DNA of 64,000 nucleotides from Methylobacterium sp. WSM2598 (lineage in GTDB: Bacteria; Pseudomonadota; Alphaproteobacteria; Rhizobiales; Beijerinckiaceae): NCBI RefSeq assembly GCF_000379105.1, contig NZ_KB900609.1, positions 6,715,605 to 6,779,604 on the forward strand, written 5' to 3'. Below the pieces are notes generated by a model, which saw only the letters and a program-made list of their open reading frames with translations, ran no database searches and was not told the origin of the DNA. The position numbers were made by a program, and so were the translations under genes. Each line of letters opens with the position of its first letter. Position 1 is the stretch's first letter. Shown here piece after piece: positions 40,321 through 50,023 of this stretch.

Positions 40321-40324
<4 letters not shown>
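40163..40324 (-). repeat. Modular extragenic repeat, family 1, locus F (two tandem units)
   Basis: Reverse orientation. Unit 1 (about 40163-40225) has arms CCCACATCCGC / GCGGATGTGGG with an inner ATCCCTTCGGGAT hairpin. Unit 2 (about 40230-40290) has arms GATCCGCC / GGCGGATC and the same inner loop. Each is followed by the linker complement GCTTCGCTCAGGCGCCGCGC. The locus ends in a GATCCGCTTCGATC / CCGGATCCCGGATC palindrome overlapping the ABC gene's stop codon (40321-40323). It lies between convergent bamE and the ABC gene. Confidence 0.92.
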
Positions 40325-42189
<1,865 letters not shown>

Positions 42190-42291
42190 GAGGGGCCTTT
42201 CGCGGGATTGCGCGCCCCCTCAGGTATTCCGCCTTGACGGCCTGCCAACCGGGGGGCGATGCCGCACGCCCCCCTTCGAGCCCGTCGCCCG

Positions 42292-42783
42292 ATGCTGCGC
42301 CTCGCCCTCTACCAGCCCGACATACCCCAGAATACCGGCACGATGCTGCGGCTCGCCGCCTGCCTCGGGGCGGCGGTGGAGATCATCGAGCCGGCGGGCT
42401 TCGACGTCTCGGACCGGCACCTGCGCCGCTCGGGCCTCGACTATCTCGACCACGTGGCGATCACGCGGCACCGCTCCTTCGCGGAGTTCGAGGCGTGGCG
42501 GCGGCGGGCGTCGCTGCGCCTCGTGCTCGCCACCACCGCGGGCGCCCTGCCCTACACGGCGCTCGCCTACCGCCCGGACGATTGCCTGCTGGTGGGGCGC
42601 GAATCGGCCGGCGTGCCCGATTCCGTCCACGCCGCCGCGGAGGCCCGGGTGGTGATCCCGCTGCGGCCGGGCCTGCGCTCCCTCAACGTCGCGGTCGCCG
42701 CCGCGATGATCCTCGGCGAGGCACTGCGCCAGACCGGCGGCTTCCCCGGGAGCGCCGCACCGGGGGGCGCGACGGGACCGTGA
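42292..42783 (+). CDS. trmL: tRNA (cytidine(34)-2'-O)-methyltransferase TrmL
   Basis: 163-residue SPOUT methyltransferase modifying the wobble base of some leucine tRNAs. It starts MLRLALYQPDIPQNTGTMLR with the family's NTG motif, and has LVGRESAGVPDSVHAAAEAR and the trefoil-knot SAM site VVIPLRPGLRSLNVAVAAAM. The ATG at 42292 is chosen over an upstream start (42259) because the family begins at this Met. The Gly/Pro-rich tail is not conserved. It is followed by a convergent small secreted protein gene. Confidence 0.95.
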   Translation: MLRLALYQPDIPQNTGTMLRLAACLGAAVEIIEPAGFDVSDRHLRRSGLDYLDHVAITRHRSFAEFEAWRRRASLRLVLATTAGALPYTALAYRPDDCLLVGRESAGVPDSVHAAAEARVVIPLRPGLRSLNVAVAAAMILGEALRQTGGFPGSAAPGGATGP

Positions 42784-42816
42784 GGCGGCGCGCCGGAGCC
42801 GATCGGGCCGCCCCGC

Positions 42817-43221
42817 TCACTCCGCCTGCGCGACGCGGGTCGTGCGGCGGGCGGTCCAGCGGCCCGTGCAGAGCGAGGACACGGTCCAGGTGCCGGAGCC
42901 CGAGGTGGCCTGGAGCCGGCCCGAGGCCGCGCCGCTCGCCGGGCCCTTGCGGACCGTGAGGCCGACGCTGCCGTCCTCGCCGATGCGGCCGCTCACCGAG
43001 GCGCCCTCGCTCGCCGAGGCGAGCCGGACGTCGCCGTCGCGCACCGCCAGCGACACGCTCGTGCGCGCGTCGCACATGCCGGATTCGGTGACGAGCTGCA
43101 CGGCCCAGGTGCCGTTGTAGCCGCGCGCCTCGCCCGAGACCGCCGGCAGCGCCGAGACCAGACCTGCCGAGACCAGACCTGCACCGAGCGCGAGCGCAAT
43201 GACGGCAGACTTGATGAGCAT
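42817..43221 (-). CDS. Secreted hypothetical protein (134 aa)
   Basis: The ATG at 43221 gives a signal peptide (MLIKSAVIALALGAGLVSAG, cleaved around SALPAVSG). The mature, beta-rich domain reads YNGTWAVQLVTESGMCDART, VSLAVRDGDVRLASASEGAS, VSGRIGEDGSVGLTVRKGPA and GSGTWTVSSLCTGRWTARRT. The NGTW...C...C pattern with a final basic RWTARR segment is shared by a family of small rhizobial/Methylobacterium periplasmic proteins. Two Cys may form a disulfide. Function unknown. Confidence 0.8.
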   Translation of the reverse strand: MLIKSAVIALALGAGLVSAGLVSALPAVSGEARGYNGTWAVQLVTESGMCDARTSVSLAVRDGDVRLASASEGASVSGRIGEDGSVGLTVRKGPASGAASGRLQATSGSGTWTVSSLCTGRWTARRTTRVAQAE

Positions 43222-43480
43222 GCTTCCCCCTCGAAGACGAAGAGCCGGGCGCGATCCGATCAGGCGCGCCCGGAACCGTCGGGTCCCGTCGCGCTCGCCG
43301 CGGCGATGGCGTGGATGAGCTGGGTTATAGCGGCGGAGGGGGCAGAAATGGGGCAATGCGGCCCAGTTCCATCTTGGCCGTACACGAAAAACAGAGCATT
43401 TTGCCGCGCCTCAGGCCGTCGAGAGCTTGACTGATCCGCGGCGCGGGCCGGTCTGAACTTCGTTCAACCTGAACCGGCAT
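43222..43480. promoter_or_regulatory. Intergenic between the secreted protein and the aldo/keto reductase gene
   Basis: 259 bases holding the promoter of the minus-strand secreted protein. It has an AT-richer island (ACGAAAAACAGAGCATTTTG, about 43382-43401). Near 43450 it contains overlapping palindromes TGAACTTCGTTCA and GTTCAACCTGAAC, possible operator sites. Confidence 0.45.
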
Positions 43481-44389
43481 TCAGAGTTCGGCCATCCGGC
43501 GGCGCAGGGCGGCGTCCGGGAGCGGCCCGGTGCCGGCCCGCAGGTTGGCCGCCATGTGCGCGGGGCTGCCCGTCCCCGGGATGGCGCAGGTCACGGCCGG
43601 GTGGCCGATCACGAATTTCAGCAGGATCTCGGCCCAGCTCGCGCAGCCCAGCTCCGCCGCGTAGCCGGGCAGCGGGCGGTCCTTGAGGCGGGCCAGCAGG
43701 CCGCCCCCGCCGAAGGGCCGGTTGACCAGCACGGCGACGCCCCGCTCGGCCGCGAGCGGCAGGAGGCGCGCCTCGGCGGCCCGGTCGTCGAGGGCGTAGT
43801 TGATCTGGAGGACGTCCACGGGCTCGGCCCGCAGCGCGGCCTCGACCTCGTCGAAGGCGCTCTCGGTGTAGTGCGAGAGGCCGAGATGGCGGATCCGGCC
43901 CTCCTCCTTCCAGGCCCGAAGAACGGGCAGGTGCACGCGCCAGTCGAGGAGGTTGTGCACCTGCATCAGGTCGACGCGGTCGGTGCGCAGGCGCGCGAGG
44001 GATTGGCGCATCTGCGCGAGCCCGGCCTCCCGCCCGCGGGTCCAGACCTTGGTGGCGAGGAAGGCCCGGGGCCGCGTCCCCGCCTCGGCGAGGAGGTCGC
44101 CGACCACGGCCTCGGCCCGCCCGTACATCGGCGAGGAATCGATCACCCGGCCGCCGCCGTCGAGGAGGGTGCGCAGCACCGCGCCGAGCCGGGCCCGCCC
44201 GGCCTCCTCCTCGCCGACGTCGAAGCCGATCCAGGTGCCGAGCCCGATCACCGGCAGGGCCTCGCCGCTCGACGGGATGCTCCGCCGCGCCACGCCGCTC
44301 ACCTGCGCCCGAACCGGCCCGCTCCCGGCCAGGACGGCGCCGGCCGTGCCGCGAAGGATCCCCCGCCTCGTCAGGTCCTGGCCCCGCAT
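43481..44389 (-). CDS. Aldo/keto reductase with Tat signal
   Basis: 302 residues. The twin-arginine leader MRGQDLTRRGILRGTAGAVL (TRRGILRG) followed by a hydrophobic segment suggests export of the folded protein to the periplasm, unusual for this cytoplasmic family. The (beta/alpha)8 reductase has IGLGTWIGFDVG, the catalytic region RVIDSSPMYGRAEAVVGDLL (Asp, Tyr), KVWTRGREAGLAQMRQSLAR (Lys), VDLMQVHNL (His) and PAVTCAIPGTG. It starts five bases after the AraC-type regulator gene on the same strand, forming a two-gene operon. The substrate is unknown. Confidence 0.92.
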   Translation of the reverse strand: MRGQDLTRRGILRGTAGAVLAGSGPVRAQVSGVARRSIPSSGEALPVIGLGTWIGFDVGEEEAGRARLGAVLRTLLDGGGRVIDSSPMYGRAEAVVGDLLAEAGTRPRAFLATKVWTRGREAGLAQMRQSLARLRTDRVDLMQVHNLLDWRVHLPVLRAWKEEGRIRHLGLSHYTESAFDEVEAALRAEPVDVLQINYALDDRAAEARLLPLAAERGVAVLVNRPFGGGGLLARLKDRPLPGYAAELGCASWAEILLKFVIGHPAVTCAIPGTGSPAHMAANLRAGTGPLPDAALRRRMAEL

Positions 44390-44394
44390 CGCCC

Positions 44395-45282
44395 TCACCC
44401 CGTCGCGCCGCGCCGCGCGCGAAACGCGCGCGGGGGCTCCCCGGTGCCCTGGGCGAAGAAGCGCGAGAAGTAGGCCGGGTCCGAGAAGCCGAGGCTGTAG
44501 GCCACCTCGGCGACGCTGAGGTCCGAGTAGAGCAGCGTGCGCTTGGCCTCCAGCAGGCGGCGGTCGCGGACGATCCGCCCGGGGCTCTCGCCGGTCACCG
44601 CCCGGCAGGCGGCGCGCAGCCGCGCCGGGGTCACGCCGAGGTCGCGCGCGTAGGCGTCGAGGGGCCGCTCCTCCCGGTGGCGCGCCTCGACCGCCTCCCG
44701 GAAGCGCGCCACCAGCACCGCCTGCGGTCCCGGCGGGGCCGGCGGCCCCTGCGCGGCGCGCGCGTGGCGCAGCACCGCGACCAGGAGGACGAGCAGGTGC
44801 CCTTCGAGGGCCGCCCGCCGCCCGGGCGCCGCCCAGGTCAGTTCGCGGGCGAGCTCCGCGAGGCACTCGCCGGCCCCGCTCGGCGCCGTCTCGGCGAGCG
44901 CGGCGGGCGCCCGGAACAGCCCGGCGAGGTCGGGCTCGCGCCGGGCGAGGTCGCGCAGGTAGCGGTCCGACAGGGTCAGCACCGTGCCGACCGTCTCGTG
45001 CGCGAAGCGGAAGCCGTGGGCGGTGCCCGCCGGCACCAGGAGGAAGCAGGGCCCCGCGAAGGCGATCCTCTCGGCCTCCGCCCGCATCACGCCCCCGCCC
45101 CGCGGCAGGTGCAGGATCTGGTGCAGCCCGGCATGGACGTGCGGCCGGATGCGCCAGCGGTTGGGCCGGCTGCGGTCGTCCAGGGCCTCCAAGTGCAGGA
45201 AGCGGTCGTCGGCGTCGCGCGGCGCCTCGCCGTACAGGAAGAAGTGCGGCACCGCAGGTGCTTGTGCTGGCAGTGAGGGCAT
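44395..45282 (-). CDS. AraC-family regulator (PobR-like)
   Basis: 295 residues. An N-terminal cupin effector domain (VPHFFLYGEAPRDADDRFLH, RIRPHVHAGLHQILHLPRGG, GPCFLLVPAGTAHGFRFAHE) and a C-terminal double helix-turn-helix (RPLDAYARDLGVTPARLRAA, then LSVAEVAYSLGFSDPAYFSR FFAQ). This resembles PobR-type regulators that activate pobA in response to 4-hydroxybenzoate. The gene is divergent from pobA, with 162 bases between them, consistent with that role. It is co-transcribed with the downstream aldo/keto reductase. Confidence 0.92.
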   Translation of the reverse strand: MPSLPAQAPAVPHFFLYGEAPRDADDRFLHLEALDDRSRPNRWRIRPHVHAGLHQILHLPRGGGVMRAEAERIAFAGPCFLLVPAGTAHGFRFAHETVGTVLTLSDRYLRDLARREPDLAGLFRAPAALAETAPSGAGECLAELARELTWAAPGRRAALEGHLLVLLVAVLRHARAAQGPPAPPGPQAVLVARFREAVEARHREERPLDAYARDLGVTPARLRAACRAVTGESPGRIVRDRRLLEAKRTLLYSDLSVAEVAYSLGFSDPAYFSRFFAQGTGEPPRAFRARRGATG

Positions 45283-45444
45283 CGGGGCGGCGTCTCCGGC
45301 GCGGCGGCCTCGGCGGCGGAAAATCCAATTTATTCGCCGCGGCGTCCATCGCCAGGGGCGCGCGCCGCGCGCATCCTGTCCCCGGATGCGCCCCCGCCTC
45401 GACGCGGCCGGGCGCCGCGAACACGCCACACGGAGGAGACGCGG
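45283..45444. promoter_or_regulatory. pobA / araC divergent control region
   Basis: A 162-base gap between the regulator and pobA. The AT-richer island AAAATCCAATTTATTCG (about 45319-45335) likely contains promoter or AraC-binding elements; CGGAGGAGACG at 45431-45441 is the pobA ribosome site. Confidence 0.55.
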
Positions 45445-46620
45445 ATGCGCTGCCAGGTCGCGATCATCGGGGCCGGTCCGGCCGGAATGTTCCTCGCCCA
45501 CCTCCTCGCCCGGGCGGGGATCGACGCCGTGGTGCTGGAGCGCCGCACCCGCGACTACGTCGAGGGCCGGGTGCGGGCCGGCGTCCTGGAGCAGGGCACC
45601 GTCGCGGTGCTGGAGGCACTCGGCCTCGACGGGCGGCTGAAGGCCGAGGGCCTCGTCCATACCGGCACCAACCTCGCCTATGACGGCGAGATCTTCCGCA
45701 TCGACATGGCCGCGCTGACCGGCGGCGGCGCCGTCACGGTCTACGGCCAGCAGGAGGTGATGCGCGACCTCTTCGACGCCGCCGAGGCGCGGGGCCTGCG
45801 CATCGTGTTCGAGGCCGAGGACGTGGCGCTCCGCGACGTCGCGGGCGAGCGTCCCTGCGTGGAGTACCGTTGCGGCGGCGCGGCGCACAGCCTCTCGTGC
45901 GACTTCATCGCCGGCTGCGACGGCTTCCACGGGGTCGGCCGCGCGGCGATCCCGCCGGACGTGCTGCGGGTCTTCGAGCGGGTCTACCCGTTCGGCTGGC
46001 TCGGCATCCTGGCGGAGCTGCCGCCGGTCAACCACGAGCTGATCTACGCCAACCACCGCAACGGCTTCGCGCTGGCCAGCATGCGCTCGCCGACGCGCAG
46101 TCGCTACTACGTGCAGGTCGGGCTCGACGAGCGGATCGAGGATTGGCCGGACGCGCGGTTCTGGGACGAGCTGGCGCTGCGGCTCGGGCCGGAGGCGGCC
46201 TCCGGCCTCGTGCGGGGCCCCTCCTTCGAGAAGAGCATCGCGCCCCTGCGCAGCGTCGTGGCCGAGCCGATGCGCCACGGGCGGCTCTTCCTGGCGGGCG
46301 ACGCCGCGCACATCGTGCCGCCGACCGGGGCCAAGGGCATGAACCTCGCCGTCTCGGACGTGGCGATGCTGGGCGAGGCGCTGGTGGCCCATTACCGCGA
46401 GGGCGATGCCTCCGGGCTCGACGGCTACTCGGCGCGGGCGCTGGCGCGGGTGTGGAAGGCGGAGCGGTTCAGCTGGTGGTTCACCGGCCTGACCCACCGC
46501 TTCCCCGACATGGATCCCTTCGCGCGCCGCATGCAGGTCGCGGAACTCGCCTATATCCGCGGCTCGGTCGCCGCCCAGACGGTGCTCGCGGAGAATTACG
46601 TCGGGCTGCCGATGGGCTGA
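45445..46620 (+). CDS. pobA: 4-hydroxybenzoate 3-monooxygenase
   Basis: FAD- and NADPH-dependent hydroxylation of 4-hydroxybenzoate to protocatechuate, feeding the beta-ketoadipate pathway. 391 residues, the usual length. The FAD-binding motif is QVAIIGAGPAGMFLAHLLAR (about 4-23). The LERRTRDYVEGRVRAGVLEQ segment, substrate-side SPTRSRYYVQVG with the conserved Tyr pair, and the FAD ribityl motif GDAAHIVPPTGAKGMNLAVS are all present. It is regulated by the divergent PobR-like protein. Ring-cleavage genes are not in the window. Confidence 0.96.
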   Translation: MRCQVAIIGAGPAGMFLAHLLARAGIDAVVLERRTRDYVEGRVRAGVLEQGTVAVLEALGLDGRLKAEGLVHTGTNLAYDGEIFRIDMAALTGGGAVTVYGQQEVMRDLFDAAEARGLRIVFEAEDVALRDVAGERPCVEYRCGGAAHSLSCDFIAGCDGFHGVGRAAIPPDVLRVFERVYPFGWLGILAELPPVNHELIYANHRNGFALASMRSPTRSRYYVQVGLDERIEDWPDARFWDELALRLGPEAASGLVRGPSFEKSIAPLRSVVAEPMRHGRLFLAGDAAHIVPPTGAKGMNLAVSDVAMLGEALVAHYREGDASGLDGYSARALARVWKAERFSWWFTGLTHRFPDMDPFARRMQVAELAYIRGSVAAQTVLAENYVGLPMG

Positions 46621-46818
46621 GGGAGCCGGCCCGGCCGTGGCGTCCGTCGGGCGAGGAAGCGGTCCGACGGGACGATCCGCCATCGCGGCGGAGACGTCCC
46701 TGCCAGGGGAGATCCCTGGCGAGCGAACCGATCTCGCCGATGTCCCCTTCCCCCGACGCTTCGGGCGTGCGCAACGGCGTGATCGCCTCTGGCACCTTCG
46801 TTGAAGCTGCCGACGGTT

Positions 46819-46840
46819 TGTGGTACGGGAATCGTACCGC
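46819..46840. promoter_or_regulatory. Palindromic operator candidate upstream of higBA
   Basis: Perfect inverted repeat GGTACG-GGAAT-CGTACC (46822-46838), 15 bases before the higB start. It overlaps the -10 position of a possible promoter whose -35 would be TTGAAG at 46801-46806. Typical placement for antitoxin autorepression. Confidence 0.6.
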
Positions 46841-46853
46841 ATGCCGGCCGGAG

Positions 46854-47135
46854 ATGATCCAGAGCTTCGCTGACAAGCACGCGCGCGCCCTGCATGAGGG
46901 TGGCATCTGTCATCCGCGGTGGCGGGCGTTCGAACGTATCGCCCTGCGCAAGCTCGATGCGCTCGACGCCGCGGTCGACCTCGACGACCTGCGCAGCCCG
47001 CCAGGCAATCGTTTGGAACCTCTCCAGGGCGACCGCGCGGGCCAGCACAGCATTCGCATCAACGACCAATGGCGCATCTGCTTTCGCTGGACAGACCTCG
47101 GTCCCGAGGAGGTCGCGATCGTCGATTATCATTGA
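46854..47135 (+). CDS. higB: HigB-type toxin (RelE/ParE superfamily mRNA interferase)
   Basis: 93 residues starting MIQSFADKHARALHEGGICH, the standard start of HigB-1 family toxins; a longer in-frame extension upstream lacks similarity. The conserved RIALRKLDALDAAVDLDDLR, SPPGNRLEPLQGDRAGQHSI, RINDQWRICFRW and VAIVDYH segments are intact. These include the basic residues and terminal YH that form the ribosome-dependent mRNA cleavage site. Toxin-before-antitoxin order and a 14-base gap to higA are typical of higBA. Confidence 0.94.
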   Translation: MIQSFADKHARALHEGGICHPRWRAFERIALRKLDALDAAVDLDDLRSPPGNRLEPLQGDRAGQHSIRINDQWRICFRWTDLGPEEVAIVDYH

Positions 47136-47149
47136 GGTACCGAGATCGT

Positions 47150-47440
47150 ATGCCGCGCATCCGCACCCATCCTGGCGAAGTCCTCCTTGAGGACTTCATG
47201 AAACCGTTCGGCCTGAGCGCCCGCCAACTCGCGGAGGCGATCAGGGTGCCGCACAACCGCATCGGCGACATCCTGCGCGAGCGCCGGAGCATCACGGCCG
47301 ACACGGCCCTCCGGCTCGGCCGCTACTTCGGCACCACGGCCCAGTTCTGGGTCAACCTCCAGACCGCGCACGATCTCTCGAAGGCGGCGGCGACGCACGA
47401 TTACGAGACGATCCGCCCGCGCGAGGCGGCTCCCACCTGA
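47150..47440 (+). CDS. higA: HigA-type antitoxin (XRE/HTH)
   Basis: 96 residues: RIRTHPGEVLLEDFMKPFGL, SARQLAEAIRVPHNRIGDIL (helix-turn-helix with recognition helix VPHNRIGDILRERRSIT), ADTALRLGRYFGTTAQFWVN, LQTAHDLSKA. The antitoxin neutralises HigB by direct binding and represses the operon, probably at the GGTACG/CGTACC palindrome upstream of higB. It is convergent with the UPF0283 gene, ten bases away. Confidence 0.95.
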   Translation: MPRIRTHPGEVLLEDFMKPFGLSARQLAEAIRVPHNRIGDILRERRSITADTALRLGRYFGTTAQFWVNLQTAHDLSKAAATHDYETIRPREAAPT

Positions 47441-47450
47441 CGATCCCCCC

Positions 47451-48461
47451 TCAGCCCTCCGCCTCGCCGGTGCGGATCAGTTCGCCCGCCACGTCCCCGA
47501 TCCGCGGCGCCGGCTCGCGCAGGAAGGGCAGCGGCCGGCAGACCGCCAGGGCCGCGAGGCCGAAGCGGGCCGTCATCAGGCCGTTGAGCACCCCCTCCCC
47601 GAGCTTCGCCGAGACCCGCGCCGCGAGCCCCAGGCCCAGCACCTGCTGCACGAGGCTGTCGCCGACCGCGACGCCGCCCGTCACCGCGAGATGCGCGAAG
47701 GCCGCCCGGGCGAGCCGCAGGAACCCGAACAGGCCCGGCCGCCCGCCATAGATCGTCGCGACCCGGCGCAGCAGCCGCACCGCCGCGAAGACCACGAAGG
47801 CCACGTCCACGATCGCCCGCGGGCTGAGCGCCGTCACGGCCGAGACCTGCTTGGCCGCGTCCGCCACCGCGGCCTTGGCCAGCCGGTCGAGGGGGCCGAG
47901 CAATTCGTGCTCGGCGATGCCCAGGCGGTCCTCCACGTCGAGGATCGCGTCGGCCACCGCGTCGAGGCGCCCGCGCGCCGCCGCGAGGCCCGGCCGTTCG
48001 GCGTAGAGGGTGCCGACCTCCCGCACCACCGCCTTGGCGGCGGTGTGGTCGCGGCTCGCCAGCGCCGCCAGCGCCGCCTCGCGGATCGCCTCGATGCGCC
48101 GCTCGCGCAGCACGCCGGCGAGCTCCCGCCAGACCAGCGCCAGCAGCGCCACCGCCGCCAGCGCGAGGAGCGCCAGCGCCACCGCCCCGAGCCAGGGGGC
48201 GGCGGCGAAGAGGTCGGCGATCAGCCGCTCGACCGCGAGCCCGATCCCCAGGCTCGCGAGGCCGCCGAGCGCCGAGAGGAGGAGCGTCGCCCAGGGCGGA
48301 CCCGCGCGGGGCGCGACCGGCACCGGCACGCCGTCGGCGGCGTCCACGATCTCGAAGGGCTGCTCCACCACCCGCACGCCCTCGGCCAGCGGGGTCTCGG
48401 TGCCGGGCGGGCCCGGCTCGGGCGGCAGGCGGAAGGCCCGGGGCTTCGGGGGCAGGCTCAT
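47451..48461 (-). CDS. UPF0283/TIGR01620 family membrane protein (YcjF-like)
   Basis: 336 residues from ATG 48461. A Pro-rich N terminus is followed by two or more transmembrane helices (WATLLLSALGGLASLGIGLA, AAPWLGAVALALLALAAVAL LALVW) and the DUF697 domain with helical TALSPRAIVDVAFVVFAAVR and AFAHLAVTGGVAVGDSLVQQ. It is paired with YcjX in many proteobacteria, including the heat-shock/phage-shock-associated ycjXF unit of E. coli. Its start overlaps the stop codon of ycjX by four bases (ATGA), so the two are translationally coupled. Confidence 0.92.
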   Translation of the reverse strand: MSLPPKPRAFRLPPEPGPPGTETPLAEGVRVVEQPFEIVDAADGVPVPVAPRAGPPWATLLLSALGGLASLGIGLAVERLIADLFAAAPWLGAVALALLALAAVALLALVWRELAGVLRERRIEAIREAALAALASRDHTAAKAVVREVGTLYAERPGLAAARGRLDAVADAILDVEDRLGIAEHELLGPLDRLAKAAVADAAKQVSAVTALSPRAIVDVAFVVFAAVRLLRRVATIYGGRPGLFGFLRLARAAFAHLAVTGGVAVGDSLVQQVLGLGLAARVSAKLGEGVLNGLMTARFGLAALAVCRPLPFLREPAPRIGDVAGELIRTGEAEG

Positions 48462-49903
48462 GCGAGGCGGTCGCCGATCAGGAATTGCAGGGCGCGGTCG
48501 AGGCGGATCTGCGGCAGCCGGCCCGGCCGGCCGAGCGCGTCCGCCGGCACGCGCGGCGGGCGGAAGCGCGGGAAGCGCAGGGAGCCGGGCTCCACCGCCC
48601 CCTCCAGCACCGCCTCGGGCCGCTCGGGCAACTCGCCGGGGAAGATCGCCGCCTCGGTCTCGCCGTCGAAGACGTCGTCGCCGATCGCCTCGCCGGCCTC
48701 CGGCGTGCCCGCCACCGCCTGCAGCGTGTGGGGGCCCTCGTGCACCAGGGTCTCGCGGGTCGCCCGCACCGAGGCGAGCGCCACCGTGCCGACCCGCGCC
48801 CCCGCCGCCTCCGTGCGCCGCAGGGAGCGGGCCACCAGGAGGCGCAGCAGCGCGTCGAGCCGGTCGTGGCTGGAATGGTGGAGGTGGTCGGCCTTCGTCG
48901 CCGCGAACAGGATCCGGTCGGCCCGCGGCGCGAACAGCCGCGACAGCACGCTGTTGCGCCCGATCCGCAGGCTCATCAGCACCCGGTCGAGGGCGTCCTC
49001 CAACTCGGCCAGGGCCGCCGCCCCGGCATCCACCGCGGCGAGCACGTCGACCAGCACGATCTGCCGGTCGATGCGCTGGAAATGCTCGCGGAAGAAGGGC
49101 GTCACCACCCGGCCCTTGTAGGCCTCGAAGCGGCGCTCCATCAGGCCGCCGAGGCTGTCCGGGCCGGTCGGGCCGGTGAGGAGGAGGGGCGCGAAGGTCA
49201 GGGCCGGCGAGCCCGCGAGGTCGCCCGGCATCAGGAAGCGCCCGGGCGGCGTGGTGGCGACCGCCTCGGGCCCCGCCCGCACCGCCGCCAGATAGGCCTT
49301 GAAGGCGTCGCTCGCCCGCTCGGCCACGACCTCGTCGAGGGGCTGATTCGGGTCGAGGCCGCGCAGGAGGTCGAGCCAGGGCGCCGCCAGCGCGGCGCGG
49401 CCGGGGCGCTGGGCGGCCGCGATCGTCTCCCGCGACCAGCCCTCGTAGGTCTGCTCGATCAGGGCGAGGTCGAGCAGCCACTCGCCCGGATAATCGACGA
49501 TGTCGACCATCAGGCTCGCGGGGCCGGGCCGCCAGCCGGCCGCCCGCTCGTACGCGATGGCGAGGCGCAGCTGGCTGATCCGGTCGGTGGAGCGCGGCCA
49601 GCGCCGCTCCTCGGTCAGCGCCGCGAGGTGCTCCTCGTAGGGGAAGCGCGGCACGTCGTCGTCGGGCTGGGGCACCAGCCGTGCGCGGCGCAGGCGGCCC
49701 TCCTGCGAGGCCCTGAGGGCCGGCAGCGGGTTGAGGCCGGAGAGCTGATGCACCAGGGCGGCCGTGAACACGGTCTTGCCCGAGCGGGCGAGCCCGGTGA
49801 CGCCGAGCCGCAGGGTCGGCTGGACGAGGAGGTCGCTGGAGGCCTCGGCGAGGGCGCGGGCGGCGGAGCCGGCCCGCTCGACGAAGCTCAGGAGGGGCGG
49901 CAC
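48458..49903 (-). CDS. ycjX: YcjX-like P-loop GTPase/ATPase
   Basis: 481 residues if started at GTG 49903 (a TTG at 49966 would add 21). Walker A is GVTGLARSGKTVFTAALVHQ (about 35-54). Family motifs include FPYEEHLAALTEERRWPRST, DIVDYPGEWLLDLALI (switch-like DYPGEW), FTPFFREHFQRIDRQIVLVD region, and LFAATKADHLHHSSHDRL (TKADH, guanine-type specificity). YcjX has been shown to be a stress-linked nucleotide hydrolase of unknown target. It is co-transcribed with the UPF0283 gene. Confidence 0.92.
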   Translation of the reverse strand: MPPLLSFVERAGSAARALAEASSDLLVQPTLRLGVTGLARSGKTVFTAALVHQLSGLNPLPALRASQEGRLRRARLVPQPDDDVPRFPYEEHLAALTEERRWPRSTDRISQLRLAIAYERAAGWRPGPASLMVDIVDYPGEWLLDLALIEQTYEGWSRETIAAAQRPGRAALAAPWLDLLRGLDPNQPLDEVVAERASDAFKAYLAAVRAGPEAVATTPPGRFLMPGDLAGSPALTFAPLLLTGPTGPDSLGGLMERRFEAYKGRVVTPFFREHFQRIDRQIVLVDVLAAVDAGAAALAELEDALDRVLMSLRIGRNSVLSRLFAPRADRILFAATKADHLHHSSHDRLDALLRLLVARSLRRTEAAGARVGTVALASVRATRETLVHEGPHTLQAVAGTPEAGEAIGDDVFDGETEAAIFPGELPERPEAVLEGAVEPGSLRFPRFRPPRVPADALGRPGRLPQIRLDRALQFLIGDRLA

Positions 49904-50023
49904 GGACGGACTTCGCTCTCGCTCGATGGGTGACGGGGAGGTGGCGCGGGCTTCGCCGTTCCGCAAGGGCGCGCCGCGACCGGGAGCGGTCGGCGAGCGG
50001 GGGCGCTCACGAAGCCGGGCCGC

